Source of the DNA: Trichoderma breve
Taxonomy: Eukaryota; Ascomycota; Sordariomycetes; Hypocreales; Hypocreaceae
Direction: 5' to 3'
NCBI RefSeq assembly: GCF_028502605.1
Contig: NC_079235.1
Span: forward strand, 3,410,001 to 3,474,000
DNA: 64,000 bases
Shown: one piece after another, positions 10,501 through 22,234 of the stretch
Layout of the letters: every line of letters begins with the position of its first letter
How positions within the stretch are numbered: the stretch's first letter is position 1
Position numbers and translations under genes: made by a program
The notes under the pieces: generated by a model
What the model saw: only the letters and a program-made list of their open reading frames with translations
Database searches by the model: none
What the model was told of the DNA's origin: nothing

Positions 10501-13500
10501 GACGCTTCAGTAACAACTACGAGTCTGCAATGTGCAGACAGACTCTTCTTCACTGCTTGAAGTAAGTCTGATTGCCCTTCGACGACATCAGACCCAACCA
10601 GCAGAGAAGCGTCGTAAGTATGAGATTCCAGCATGATTAAACTCTCCTTCTCATTCAATAAGGTGATATCAGAGCTGATTCCTGCCGAAATCAAGTCGTC
10701 CTGGACGGATGCACACGTGGCCATGACACTGAGGCTCTTGATCCCCGGCTTCTGTCCCACGCGCGTTTGGACGGCACGCAGAATACTCTTCGCGTCTTCG
10801 GACGCCTGGTCCACGACAACGAGGAGACGGTGAATGGAACGCTTGTGAAGGATACGATCGACCCAAATGCAAAGAGCATCAGTAGCCGTGCTGGCAGCAG
10901 TTGTGGCGGCCGCGAATTCATCATCGGCTTGGACGAAATCGACATCATCAGCCCATTTGATTTGCGCGCACTTGTTCTGGTAGGTAGTAGCACTCTTGGA
11001 TCCTCCTTCTCCGGAGCTGACCGTGCGCAAGGTGAAGTTCTTGACCACGAACTTGGGTTCAGACCAAGTCTCGTCTGTCACAATCAAATCCCCTACAGTT
11101 TCATGTCCATCAGTGGACTTGCTAACCAGATGACCGTAGCCATCAAAGCGGCTGTTGGCACCATGGGGCTGCTCAGCAGCCACCCACATCTCCTCAATAT
11201 GATAGGGAACAGAAGCCTCGGTCACAGGTTTGCCTCCGTTAAAGGCAGCCAGAACCAGATGGAAGATGGCGTCCATGGTGGCGGGATACATCACATGAGG
11301 ATATTCAAAGTTGTTTGGCATGCATGATGCTGTATCAGGGATGATGACAGTCCCGTACGACGCCTTCTCAGACGCAACGGCGGTGAGTGAGATAACGTTG
11401 CGGAACAGAGGCCCATACTGCATGCCAATTCCTTCAAGATGACGATAGAAGGACTCAACCTCAACATTCTCCGCATCCTTTGCTGAAACGAGCCTCTTAA
11501 ATACATCTAGCTGCTCGATCCAAGCCGGATCAGCTTCAGAGCTCTCAATCTCGCTCGTGCCTTCAGAGTAGTCTAGCTTCACTTGACCGAAGCAATGTTT
11601 GTCCCACGATATTCCCGTGGTAGTAGAGAATACTGTGAATCGAAACTGGCCTGACACAGTGTCACTGGGAAGCAAGCTTAGCCGCGTCTCAACAGCCGCG
11701 TCGTCACCGCTGGTGATGAGCAAACCACGCTCAAAGTTGACTTCGCTAAAGCGGAAACCTCGGACTTTTCTATTGGAGTCTGCCATCTGCAAAGCACCTT
11801 CCAACGCCATCACAAGCATTCCGGCTGCAGGATAAAGAATCGTGCCCGTTATCTTGTGGTCCTCTATCCAAGGGTTCTCAGATATACGAAGATTATTTCT
11901 CCAGCGAGGCTCCAAGCTGTTTTGCATATGCTCGGGCACACCCAACAGATCCGTTCTAGGGGCCTTGGGAAATCGCATCGATTTGGCAATGAAAGACTCG
12001 TGCCAAAAACTACGACTGTGGTTCCAAGGATAAGGTGGGAGATCCGTCAAAGCCTTGGGGACGACGTGTCCAGGAAGTGGACCAATTTCGTTCACCTCTA
12101 CGAGGTTGATGTCGGCACCAATGGCCCAGATGTTCCCGGCAACTTTGATGGAGGTATCGATGGCGTCCTTACCACGCAGCAGCATGGAGAGATAGGGAGC
12201 GTCCTTGGCAGACTTATTACTACCAGTGGAAACACTCTGCTGGACAGGTCCCTGGAGTGCGGAGTGCGGGCCGATCTCGATAAATGCCCCCCATTTTACT
12301 GGAATCCGTCGAACGGACCCCGAACCTTGCTCCGTATAAGATGTTATTGCCGCTACCGCGGTAGCAAACTCCACCGGAGCACACATGTTGGATACCCAAT
12401 ACTTCGCATCGAGTTCCTGGTGCGACTCAACCGGCTTGCCAGTGAGCGATGAGAACATGATGGTATGACCATTGCCTGGCAAGGTGCTAATTTGGCCTAG
12501 CTTTTCGTGATAGCCATCTGCAACTTTGCGAATATGAGGTGAGTGATACGCAGTTGTAACCTTTAGCTTTCGAGCAAACTTTCCGTCACCCGAGATGGAG
12601 GACTCGAGCGAGTCAATCGCCTCAACATCGCCCGACAAGGTGACACTTGAAGGGCTGTTTACACATGCTACAACAGCAGAGCCCTGAACGGCCAGCCTGT
12701 CCAAGTACACCTGCGCCTCTGCGCGTGAAATCCCAGCGGCCATCATGGCACCTTTCGTCGGTACCTGCTCGGAGCTTAAACCACGACAGTATGCGATTCG
12801 TACAGCTTCTTCGTGCGAGATATACGCAGCTGCATACGCCGCACCAATTTCACCACTGGAGTGGCCAACCACGGCCTTGGGTATTACTCCCCATTGGCGC
12901 AAGACGTCCACTAAAGCGACCTGTAGAACAGTACAGAGGGTTTGACTGTACTCGGGCATTGCGATTTTAGAATCTTCCGTCTTCTGCAACTCTTCGACAG
13001 CATCCCATGAACATCCCAGAGATTTAAGATGATCTCGGGACCTATAAACGCTGTTGCGGAAAATGGAGTTACTGAACAGCTGGGTACCCATGGCAGCCCA
13101 CTGGGCACCTTGGCCCGTGAAGACAAAGACGAGGTTGCCATTGTCTTTACGCGAGGATCTCTTGAGCTTGGGGAGCCCCGCAGCCAGTTGCTCGCTCAGC
13201 TCTGTGAGGCTCGAGGCTGCCACGAAAGATCGAAAATCATGATGTGATCTTCTGGAGAAGAGGGTGTAGGCGAGGTGTGAAAGGAAATTCGCCTCTTGCT
13301 TTTGAAGCCCACGTGCTGCGATATGGGTTGCATATTGTGAAGCCAACCGTTCGATGCCAGTCTTATCCTTAGCACTGAATACAAAGACCATCTTCTTGTC
13401 GATGTGCTGTTCATTGGGTGTCAGTGTGCCGGTTCCTGGAGTGCTGTAGCTGGAGTCGGTCTCATTCCAGTCATCGGACGGAACTGTGGCATGGTTACCA

Positions 13501-15104
13501 ATCATGCCACGGTTCCTCATATAGTGGTATGCATCATCCGAGATGACATGGGCATTGGCACCGCCGAACCCAAATGAGTTCACGCTGATTCGACGCTGGC
13601 CCCGGCCCGGCCACCTCATGGTCTCACTCGGGAGAGCGAGGTTCCATTCCTCCAACTTGAGCTTCGGGTTCAAGTCTTGGACGCCGTATGTGGGGACTAG
13701 CTTGCCCTTCTCAAGGCAAACAATGGATTTGAATACACCTGCGAGTCCGGAGCAGCCTTCAGTGTGGCCCACACTTGGTTTAATGCTGCCCACCCACAGA
13801 GGGCTGAGGCCTTGCGTCTTTCGTGCAAGTCCAATGGTGTTTGCAATGGCGGTCATCTCAATAGGGTCACCTACTGGGGTACCAGTGCCATGGCTCTCGA
13901 AATACTGGGTAGACGCCAAAGGCAACCCGGCTTCCTCATATGTCTTGCGAATGAGCTCAGCCTGCGCCTCGGGGCTAGGTTGCGTAATACTGACGGTTTT
14001 GCCATCTGCGTTAACACCAGTATTGCGGATGACGGCACGTATTGTGTCCCCATCTCGAAGAGCGTCCGATAGGCGCTTGACCACGAGACAGCCTATCCCT
14101 TCTCCTCTTCCATAGCCGTTTGCCCGGGAGTCAAAGGTATGGGAGATGCCTTCGGAGCTAAGCATATGCATAGCTGAAAGCTGGTGCATGGTGTTTGGGT
14201 TAATGATAAGGTTAACACCTGCGACCAAACTCTGTTTTTTTGGAGAGACACCATGTTAGCTGCCCATTGCTTCGGGATTCACAGCCAAGATTGTTGCGAG
14301 ATGGGGAATGCCAGGGCCTGAGCTCACCATGTTGGTTTCCCGGAGTTTGAGCGATTGACACGCCAGGTGCAGTGCGTATAGACTGGATGAGCAAGCGGTA
14401 TCAACTAGTGGCATCGTCAGAACAAATGACAACTATACCAAAGGAAATAGATCTCACGAGTCAGACTAGGTCCCTTTAATCCATAGAACCAGGATACCCG
14501 GTTCGCCAGCATTGCCTCGCTTGTTGCTGAGGCAGCCGCGTGGCCCAAGTCATAGATATCGTGCAATGATATCATTTCATAATCGTTTGTCATGCATCCG
14601 ACATAGCAGCCGGTTTCTGTGTTGAACAAATCTTCCACTTGGATTCCCGCTAAACACAAACAGCTCTTAGTTAACCAAGACTCCCTTTCGCGTTTCACAA
14701 CCTCGACTAACCATTCTCTATACTTTCATAGCTGACTTCCAGTAGAAGTCGTTTCATAGGGTCCAAAGACGCCGCCTCCTTCGCAGTTGTGGAGAAGAAC
14801 GGGGCATCAAATTTACCGACATCCTCTTGTAGGAAATACCCGTGCTTCACTGCGAGCTATTTGATCGGTTTAGCATTTATCAAGCATAGAGCGTACGCAT
14901 GAGAGATTGACTCACGCCACCCTTGCGGTCTGGATCTGGGTGATGCCACAAGTCGCCGTTCCATCGGTCTTCTGGTACTTTGCAGTGTCCCGTCTTCTCT
15001 TTGCTAATCATATCCCAGAGGTCGCCAAGAGCTGAAACCTGGCCTGGCAGGCGACACGCCGCGCCAATGATGGCGATGGGTTCTTGTTTGTCTTGAGGAA
15101 ACAT
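7594..15104 (-). CDS. Highly reducing type I polyketide synthase (KS-AT-DH-psiMT-ER-KR-ACP)
   Basis: Core enzyme of the cluster, 2375 aa when seven exons are joined: 15104-14916, 14856-14712, 14649-14458, 14404-14328, 14231-8565, 8508-7806, 7748-7594. All six junctions keep frame and have GT..AG ends. Domains: KS with DTACSSSL (C180), ESHGTGT (H315) and GHTEG (H357); AT with GHSSGE (S659); DH with HKITGTILYP (H993) and D1188; a ~400-aa psi region lacking any S-adenosylmethionine motif; ER at about 1690-1960; KR with GGLGALG (2006-2012) and NYAAGN (Y2146); and a C-terminal ACP with GVDSLK (S2327). There is no thioesterase or reductase domain, so release must occur in trans. The ~2400-aa length agrees with HR-PKSs lacking C-methyltransferase. 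The ER cofactor loop reads HDAESSLG rather than the common HxxxGGVG, so enoyl reduction is uncertain. The gene is divergent from the hydrolase gene. Confidence 0.93.
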
Positions 15105-15433
15105 GATGGGGTAAAGCGGAAAATTAGTTTGGAAATTAGTTGCTGATACTCATTTGTTTAAATCGTGTGTTCTCGTCGAGATAATCGCTTCACGTCACGA
15201 CCGGCTGCTTAGATATATGCTTGATGAAGCCCTGGGAAACTCTTCAGACACACTCAGTCTTTTACGAGGATGCAGAGAAAGTTTCGAAGCCACTGCCTAT
15301 ACAAATAGTGTGCCGTGAATGTCGTCCCGAGAGACACTAAAGCCTCCTCGGAGTTGATGATGACAGTGTTATGTGGAATCAAGACGGGTCTCAGAACATG
15401 AACAACTCTGACTACGGAACACCATTCAAAGGC

Positions 15434-15526
15434 ACTTGGACCGATTGGAATGTTCACCTCAAACGGAAGGTGTAGCAACATCTACTACAACTTTCAATCT
15501 AAACGAACGTTCAAATCGGTCCAAGT
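15434..15526. repeat. 13-bp inverted repeat in PKS/hydrolase promoter
   Basis: ACTTGGACCGATT at 15434-15446 is the exact reverse complement of AATCGGTCCAAGT at 15514-15526. The arms are 67 bp apart, too far for a simple hairpin terminator but suited to a pair of oppositely oriented regulator sites containing CGG/CCG triplets. Confidence 0.75.
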
Positions 15527-15537
15527 CCGTTGAGAAG

Positions 15538-15549
15538 TTTCGGCCGAAA
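15538..15549. promoter_or_regulatory. Palindromic TTTCGGCCGAAA site
   Basis: A perfect 12-bp palindrome containing TTCG-N2-CGAA. It lies 223 bp before the hydrolase ATG and 434 bp before the PKS ATG. Related copies occur upstream of exporter 1 and regulator 2. A Zn2Cys6 dimer site is the likely function; this is inference. Confidence 0.55.
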
Positions 15550-15771
15550 GTGGTGAGACGGAATGCCAAATTGGGTCACAACCGTGTTTTCTCGGACATT
15601 CAAACGACCCGCCTCGGAACGGCCGACTTGAGGCTTGCTTTTATTTCCTATATATAAAACTTTGCTTATGTGAGTGAGATCATGTACATACATTGCAGTT
15701 TAGCTTCCACCGACTGCAGTATGCAGTAACCAACACGCACGCCAATCTTATTGCCTCGTAAGCGCAGTAAT

Positions 15772-16766
15772 ATGCGCATCCTTTGTCTACACGGCGTCGG
15801 CAGCTCAGGCTCTGTGCTCGAGAGTCAGCTCGATGCCTTTGTCAAGGCCTCCGATCCAAGCTATGAGTTTGTCTACGTAGATGGCGCTTACCCATCTGCA
15901 AAAGGCCCAGGTACACCGTTCACCACTCCCCTTTTGATCCTGACTAGTCACTGACATGGTGCTACCCCTACCAGCCAATGTGCTAGGAGGGATGCGGTAT
16001 TGTGCTGCGGCTCAGGATTTCGTCCTATGAAGAATGGGCTAACGGATTGAAAATCACAGGGATGGAAGCTGTCGATGACGATGAGCCCTGCTGGTCACAT
16101 ACAGAAAGCTACACCCCCGAGCTCATGGCTCAGGCGTTGGAGAACCTTCAGGCTACCATCGACGACCTGGGTCCATTCAACTGCGTCATTGGATTTAGTC
16201 AAGGAGCAGCCATAGCTGTATCACATCTGCTTCTTCAGCAGCTGCAGGGTGTGGCTCCATCATTCGAGTTTGCGATCTTCTTTTCCTCTGTGCTAGCCGT
16301 GCCCCCCGATTCGAGGTATGCCGAGGGGGCCATAGAAAAGCTCATCAGCCGCAAGCTAGACTTTGCCGCTGCCGTCGACCTAGGTGATCTGACGGCCGAT
16401 GAACGCGTTCTGGCCGACGTCCTCATTCGCGTCATAAGACCGGCCCAGAACCACAACGCCATGCTCCCTGACTTCGATCTCGATGTCTACTCGCGCGGCG
16501 ATGGAGCCCAGGCGCCCAGAATCTTGGTCCCAGCTTTGGTAGATGAAAAGCTTAGCATACCGACCGTGCACGTAACTGGCAAACGAGACGCAGACTTTAT
16601 GAAAGGTATGTCAGAGGTCAGTCGCGGGCTGTGTGATGAGCGCATGATGAAGATCCTGGAGCACCCTGGAGGGCATCAGCCCCCCCAGGACGCCTTGTCT
16701 GTCAGAGCAGCCGTGGGAGCCATGGAATGGGCCATTCGGCAGGCACAGAGGAAAAATATGTATTAA
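15772..16766 (+). CDS. FSH1/LovG-like serine hydrolase (putative polyketide-releasing thioesterase)
   Basis: 281 aa from exons 15772-15910 and 16060-16766. The start is the ATG giving MRILCLHGVGSSGSVLESQL; the frame is open upstream only to a TTG. The intron (15911-16059) has a GCTAAC branch site 16 nt before CACAG, and it removes stops in the alternatives. The joined sequence reads ...KGPG|MEAVDDDEPCW, as in the family. The alpha/beta-hydrolase triad is visible: nucleophile in GFSQGAA, Asp near KRDADFM, and His in HPGGHQPP; LHGVG forms the oxyanion loop. Relatives next to HR-PKSs (LovG in lovastatin biosynthesis) hydrolyse the finished chain from the ACP. Because this PKS has no release domain and shares a promoter with this gene, the same role is inferred. 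Confidence 0.87.
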
Positions 16767-17068
16767 GATTGATTGTTCTACTACCACCGACGTGTGGTTC
16801 TAAGAGTTGACTTCTATTCCCCCCCCCTTTTTTTTTGAAGTTTATTTTTATCTGTGTTTTTTTTGTATGTTTTATTTTGTATCTTATTTTTATTTTATTT
16901 CTGACTATTTTTGGTTTTATTTTTTTTCATTTTCCTTTTTTTTTTATATATAAGTTATATTCATTATCAAGAGGGTCAGTAAAGTTGCAATAGCTAGGTC
17001 AGAGGAAGGCTACGCCCCAGCCTTTGATATATATATATATATATATATATAGTTTTTGGGGCTTTTCA
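16767..17068. repeat. Low-complexity T-rich tract and (AT)12 microsatellite
   Basis: This lies between the convergent 3' ends of the hydrolase and regulator 1. It contains C9-T9 at 16819-16836, a ~130-bp T-rich stretch to about 16960, and an AT dinucleotide run at 17027-17051. It probably holds the 3' UTRs and polyadenylation signals of both genes. No coding signal was seen. Confidence 0.7.
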
Positions 17069-18636
17069 TTATTCACCAAAGTAGTATCCCTCTCCGGCTG
17101 CTTCGTTGACTACGCATGCCACCGCTCTATTCAGTCTTTTCTCTGTTTCAGATATCAAGGCGTGCTCTTCATATTTGCTTGTCCCAGCTTTTAGTTTCTC
17201 CAGCCAGCTCCGAAGCTGTTTGACTTGCACCGACACAATGCCTCGCAGGACTTCTTGGCGCTCATTGTCATCGTGTATGCTGTAGGCGGAATACCACATC
17301 TCATCCGCTGTCCTCGATGATTCCCTCTTCCTGCTGTTTGGCGCTATAGTTATGGTCTTCGCGTAGGACTTGACGACGTTCTCGCCGAGTGTCCCAAGAC
17401 ACTGGGCCGCCACGACCTTGAACGCTCTATTTTCGGTAACCGAATCGCATCGCTCACACTCAATAAGGTTTCCGAAGGTGTCCAATCCCTGCCGAAAATG
17501 TTTCAAGAGGGTATCCAGAGGTCCATGCTCCATTCTTGCGTTAATCTCGCCGAGCTCCACCAAGAAACGTGCAGCTCCATGCAAACAGTCGCATCTATCT
17601 TCTCCGTAGCTGGAGCCGTCCCTTCCACCTTGGACCTTGGAGTTCTCGGCAATTGCGAGGTTATTACAATTGGCTGGCTTTGGCTGGTTCATTAGGCAAG
17701 AGTCCCCGGCCAGAGCGGACCAAGGATCATCTGATGAAAACGACGATGCACTGCTGTGCGAAGTTGAACTACGCGTGGGCATGTTTCGTGCTTCAATCTT
17801 TAGCCCGCATGACTGGCGGGAAGAGTAGCCTGTGAAAGACGTTAGCCATGTCCATCTGGTCAGTGCCTCGTTCCTTTATGGAGGAATAGCCGCAATTACA
17901 CTCAGGAACGTTGTTACTTGCCTTGGTTGCTAGAGCACGTTTCATCTGGTAACAGTATATTAAGTAACTCTTGGATGTCGCCTTGTTGGATATGGCTAAT
18001 GTCGTCATGGTCACCAAACAAAGGCGACGAAGACGGCGGAGTACTAAAGTCTATCCCAGAGAGCCATCGTGCATTATCTGTGAATTCGTTCCAGTTGGAG
18101 CATGAAGGCTTGTTCTGGAGTTGCTCCGGATCGACGTCAGCAAACACATTGTCAGTCACCGTCCGGCCGTCGCCATTCTTGGATTCCGTGATTTCGCCCG
18201 AGTTCCAAGATGTGCCATTGGTTTCATCGCCCATCTCATAGTTGACTATCACATCTTGAGGCTTGCTGGAGTCCCACATGCCCTCATCCGGCGGCTGCAC
18301 AGTCTGTATAGCTTCCTTTCTAGCCGCCGGTTTCCTTTTCCTGCTCTCACGCGGCGCATACCTGCACTTGGCTCCCGTCGCAACACATCTTGTGCAACCT
18401 GACGAGTCGCCACTACATTTTATCTGCGGTTGGTGGCACAATCAATTCAGTCCGTTCTCTGCTCGGAAGAAACATTATTCAAGACCTGTGCCTCATACCT
18501 TTCTAATCCTACAATACTCGCATGAGATGTGCACCTTGGGTCGCTTGGTACGACTAAGTGCAGATTCCAAGTCGGCATTTTCTACAAAAGTAAATGTAGC
18601 ATTCTGCTTCGTATTAAACAGCGACCCAAACATCAT
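17069..18636 (-). CDS. AflR-like Zn2Cys6 transcription factor (cluster regulator 1)
   Basis: 466 aa from exons 18636-18499, 18423-17922 and 17829-17069. The binuclear zinc cluster (CX2CX6CX6CX2CX6C) is split by intron 1: CEYCRIRK | IKCSGDSSGCTRCVATGAKC. This is followed by a basic linker (RESRKRKPAARK). Intron 2 is a GC-AG intron: AG|GCAAGT donor, GCTAAC branch and CACAG acceptor. Only this splice keeps the frame into YSSRQSCGLKIEARN. The C-terminal half, with RFLVELGEINARMEHGPLDTLL and the ECERC...VVKSY segment, fits the AflR-type regulatory domain. Family members are pathway-specific activators of polyketide clusters. It is divergent from exporter 1, and its promoter region holds four copies of the TTCG-N2-CGAA or related motif, so autoregulation is possible. 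Confidence 0.88.
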
Positions 18637-19760
18637 GCGACGCCGTCCTCGCTGGTCCTCGATTGCTGAGCTTCGATTCCGCCAGATCCCTCAGCCCAGC
18701 CGCCCAAGAACAAGAAGTGGAAGAAAAAGTGATGGACAAAGGGAGAAAATCAGAATATAAAACAAGTGTAAGAACGACAAGTAGATCGAAGACTGAGGGA
18801 GCCGCGCCGCAGAGAGAACAGAATAAAGGACGGCACTGGCTTTCCCTCGAAGTCATCTATATACATGTAGATCAACTCGCCCGCGATGCCCCACTCCCGG
18901 GAGAGATCCCTGGCTCAAAGCCTGCGGGCTGTAGGATCGTCAGCAAGCAATGGCTTGGTTTGGTTTGGTGTATTTCACGCCACCAGCAAGAGATGTCGGA
19001 ACGGTAATAAGAGGCACATAACTAAAACAGTGGTGGTCTGGGCACCGGACACTTTACAAAGATACCCTGGATATTTCCAATTAGCAAGAACAACTTGAAA
19101 GCTTATATAAAATCACAAAACATATAAAGAATATTGTTCAACTAATTGAATAGTAGTACATACACTTGCAAGTGGTCACGGTTACGCTACATCTACATAC
19201 GTGCTGGAGCGAAATGCAAAGCACATGTTAATTTAAGTGGACGGCGGTAACCTGACAACATGAACGAGCAGAGCAAGTTTCCCTCCCCTGGATACCTGCT
19301 CGTAAGAGCTAGAGTCTCCCGGGGCTTACTTACCGTTATCCTTATTTGAAATCCGATCTAAAAGCGGGTCGGTTTGGAATCATGCGTGAAAGAATCTGTG
19401 ATCGAGCCGCATTTGCAGGGCACTTTTCGTCCGAAGTAAGGGCTACAAGCATACTAAATGCAAATATAAAGTAGCTAATATGTAGTGTGCAGGGGCAAGG
19501 CTCGGATCGGAACAATCAAATAGTTGCAGCCACACCTACACCTACATGTAGTCAAATGGATGGCGCAAGCCCTATCCGCATAAGCCCAACCACAGCACGA
19601 CTGAGTCCCGCTTCTAACTACATGTAGGAAGCTTCCAACGAAGTCTTCTAAGAAACGGGATAAAAGCGGGTGGCTTATGACTACTCCCTCGTATGGCTTA
19701 GGCTTTGTACTGTTCCGTTAGGTACGGTACATAGATTTCATCCGTCCGAGAGGAGTGAAA

Positions 19761-19780
19761 GGGGGGGGGGGGGGGGGGGG
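19761..19780. repeat. Poly-G homopolymer (20 G)
   Basis: Twenty consecutive G residues about 190 bp upstream of the exporter-1 ATG. Such tracts are length-unstable and may form a G-quadruplex on the plus strand. The exact length may be affected by sequencing error. Confidence 0.85.
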
Positions 19781-19812
19781 CAGGTCGGCCGAATGGGAGT
19801 GCGTGAGACTCA

Positions 19813-19881
19813 TTCGGTCGAATGCCTCTGACATTTGGCAATCGTTGCTGCTGTTGTCAATCATGGTTTTATTCGGTCGAA
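19813..19881. promoter_or_regulatory. Tandem TTCGGTCGAA sites upstream of exporter 1
   Basis: Two exact copies of TTCGGTCGAA at 19813-19822 and 19872-19881, 59 bp apart, the nearer one 87 bp before the ATG. A third related site, TCGGCCGA, lies at 19785. They share the TTCG-N2-CGAA pattern with the PKS promoter palindrome. Confidence 0.55.
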
Positions 19882-19968
19882 GACAACATTTAAACAGGAT
19901 ACCTCCTAAGGCGAGAGTAATTTGGTTTCTGGTTATGGATTGTACTTCTGAACAATATTAGGCCAAAA

Positions 19969-22011
19969 ATGCAAACGCAATCAGACTCGTCAGAGAAGCA
20001 GGGGACGACTCCAAGTGTTGAGCGACGTTCGAGCACTGAAGTGTCTAATTCGGAACCTGGAGCCGAAGATGACGCAGTTCGCAACACGGCAGTTCTTACT
20101 GCGGACGAAGAGCATCCTCATGGTGCCCGCCTAGCGGCTATAGTCGTCTCACTCATGCTCTGCATGTTTTTAGTTGCACTTGATAATGTTAGTCACTTGT
20201 TTCGCCATGGGTTACCACATTTTTGACGAAAGCACATCTTCAGACTATAGTCGGCACGGCTATCCCCAAAATCACGGACGAATTCCACGACTTGAACAAA
20301 GTCTCGTGGTATGGCTCGGCGTATTTCATGACTTTCGGCGGTGGTAGGTTACCGACACAATTCTTTCTAATTGGCGTACTAACTACTTGCTACAGAGTTC
20401 CTCTCCTTCAACCAATCCACGAGCGATTCATATTGAGACCTAAATCCATGTCGACTCGGAATGTCTAATGATTATAGGTTTCCAATCGTTCTGGGGAAAG
20501 TTTTACAAGTATTTTCCAATCAAACTTTGGTTTCTTGTTGCTGTACTCATCTTCGAAGTGGGCAGCCTCATCTGCGGCGTGGCTCAAAACCCTACCGCCC
20601 TAATTGTTGGCCGAGCCATCGCTGGCTTGGGGGGGTCTGGAGTTTTGGTTGGCGTTTACACTATCCTTGGTCTTGCTGCACCACCAGAGAAGCGTCCACA
20701 GCTATTGGGATTTACTGGAGCAACTTATGGCATTGCTGCCGTCTTGGGTCCACTCGTCGGAGGGGCCTTCACTGATAAAGTCACATGGCGATGGGTAAGA
20801 AGAGAATCTATTCAGCTATCACGGCTATTGCTAAAAGCCAAACAGTGTTTCTACATCAATCTACCGTTGGGGGGGCTGGCCGCTGTGGGGTTCTTCTTGT
20901 TTTTCAAGACCCCAAGTGCTGCAACCCCGGCAAAAGCAACGCTGAAAGAGAAAATCTTGCAAATGGACCTCATCGGAGCAGTCTTGATGATGGGATTGAT
21001 CATTGCATATATCTTGGCGTTGCAGTACGGTGGCCAAACACACTCTTGGAAGAGCAGCCCGGTCATAGGGCTGCTAGTTGGCTGTTTTGTCATCTTTCTG
21101 TCTTTTGTAATTTGGGAAATATGGCAGAAAGAACGTGCAATGATTGTTCCACGACTAGTAAGTCATAATCCCAAGTTTATCTTGTCTCTTCTAATTCAAA
21201 CTCATAATGGTAAACACAGTTTATGAAACGCTACATCAGCGTGGGATCCATCTTCGTGTTCTTCTTCGGCGGTGCCTATTTCACCGTCCTTTACTATCTC
21301 CCAATCTACTTTCAAAGTGTCTTCAACAACAGCCCGCTCGAATCTGGTGTCAAAATGCTCGCACTCATCATACCGCTCACCATTGCTGCCATTGTACAGG
21401 GATTTGCATTATCCAAAGTGGGTATCGTGCCTCTATTCTGGATCATAGGAGCAGCTCTGGGAACTGTCGGCTGCGGCCTATTGTATACCTTTAATACAGA
21501 TACGCCTACCGGTAAATGGATTGGCTATCAAATTATTGTTGGATTCGCTGTGGGCTGGACATTGCAGATTTCATTATCAAACGCACAAGTCCATGCTTCA
21601 CCAGAGGACATGTCCCAAGCGACAGCCATTGTTAATTGTGAGTCCTTGCCTAATGTAATTAGGTTGTGAGGTGTGCCTTCTAACTTGAGCTCAGTCTTCA
21701 CAACAATTGGTGGAGCATTCTTCCTCTCAGCATCACAATCTGCCTTCAACAATCAGCTGATTAAAACTTTTGCTGTAAAACTCCCCGAGATCAATCCAGC
21801 TATAGCGCTTGGGACAGGTGCAACACAAATCCGCGAGATCTTTACGGCTTCACAAGTACCCATTGTCATCGATGCTTACATGACCAGTCTGAAGGATGTA
21901 TTTGCAATAACAATTGCGGCCTTTGGTTTCGCCACTATCATTGGCTTCTTCGGTAGCTGGAGGAAACTCCAGAGTGATGAGCTAAAGAAGGCTGCTGGTG
22001 GGCCTGCATAA
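19969..22011 (+). CDS. MFS drug:H+ antiporter, DHA2 (14-TM) type, exporter 1
   Basis: 559 aa from exons 19969-20187, 20244-20340, 20478-20794, 20846-21157, 21220-21637 and 21695-22011; all phases agree. A charged cytosolic N-terminus precedes the first helix ([19 protein letters not shown]). Family motifs are [13 protein letters not shown] after TM1, [13 protein letters not shown] (motif C region), [13 protein letters not shown] between TM6 and TM7, and [18 protein letters not shown] in the C-terminal half. Proteins of this class sit in the plasma or vacuolar membrane and export fungal metabolites. It is next to the AflR-like regulator and shares its promoter, so a self-resistance/export role is inferred. 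The second intron is 137 nt and contains a complete smaller intron-like unit, so an alternative splice form is possible. Confidence 0.9.
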
Positions 22012-22234
22012 ATGCCTCCATATCGCCAGCATATATAAAAGACGTCTATCCTTCAGTTATGTCCTTGGAATTATAAGGAACTACAGAGGCTGGAATGAAG
22101 ACATACTAATTGTGGGGGGAATAAAAGCCTGATCCTAAGAATGGAGTTTCTGCTTGGACGTTTGCATAAGTGATAGGATCTAGCTAGGTTGTTATACTAA
22201 ATATTAAATATTTACATAATTAAGCTACGGTTCT

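Larger units (their letters stand above)
15105..15771. promoter_or_regulatory. Divergent promoter of PKS and serine hydrolase
   Basis: A 667-bp region between two outward-facing starts. It holds a TATATATAAA box at about 15649-15658, some 115 bp before the hydrolase ATG, a perfect 12-bp palindrome at 15538-15549 and a 13-bp inverted repeat at 15434-15526. CGG-type triplets, the half-sites of Zn2Cys6 regulators, are dense. Joint control of both genes by a cluster regulator is inferred. Confidence 0.7.
18637..19968. promoter_or_regulatory. Divergent promoter of regulator 1 and exporter 1
   Basis: 1.3 kb between outward-facing starts. It contains TTCGTCCGAA (19426-19435), TCGGCCGA (19785-19792), TTCGGTCGAA (19813-19822 and 19872-19881), three TACATGTA octamers (18862, 19543, 19619) and a G20 homopolymer (19761-19780). 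Short open frames here lack recognisable motifs. Confidence 0.65.

Noticed and set aside
16002..16059. Hydrolase second exon beginning at the GTG at 16002
   Set aside because: No acceptor in this part matches the phase of exon 1. The acceptor at 16059, with a GCTAAC branch, does and restores the family sequence.
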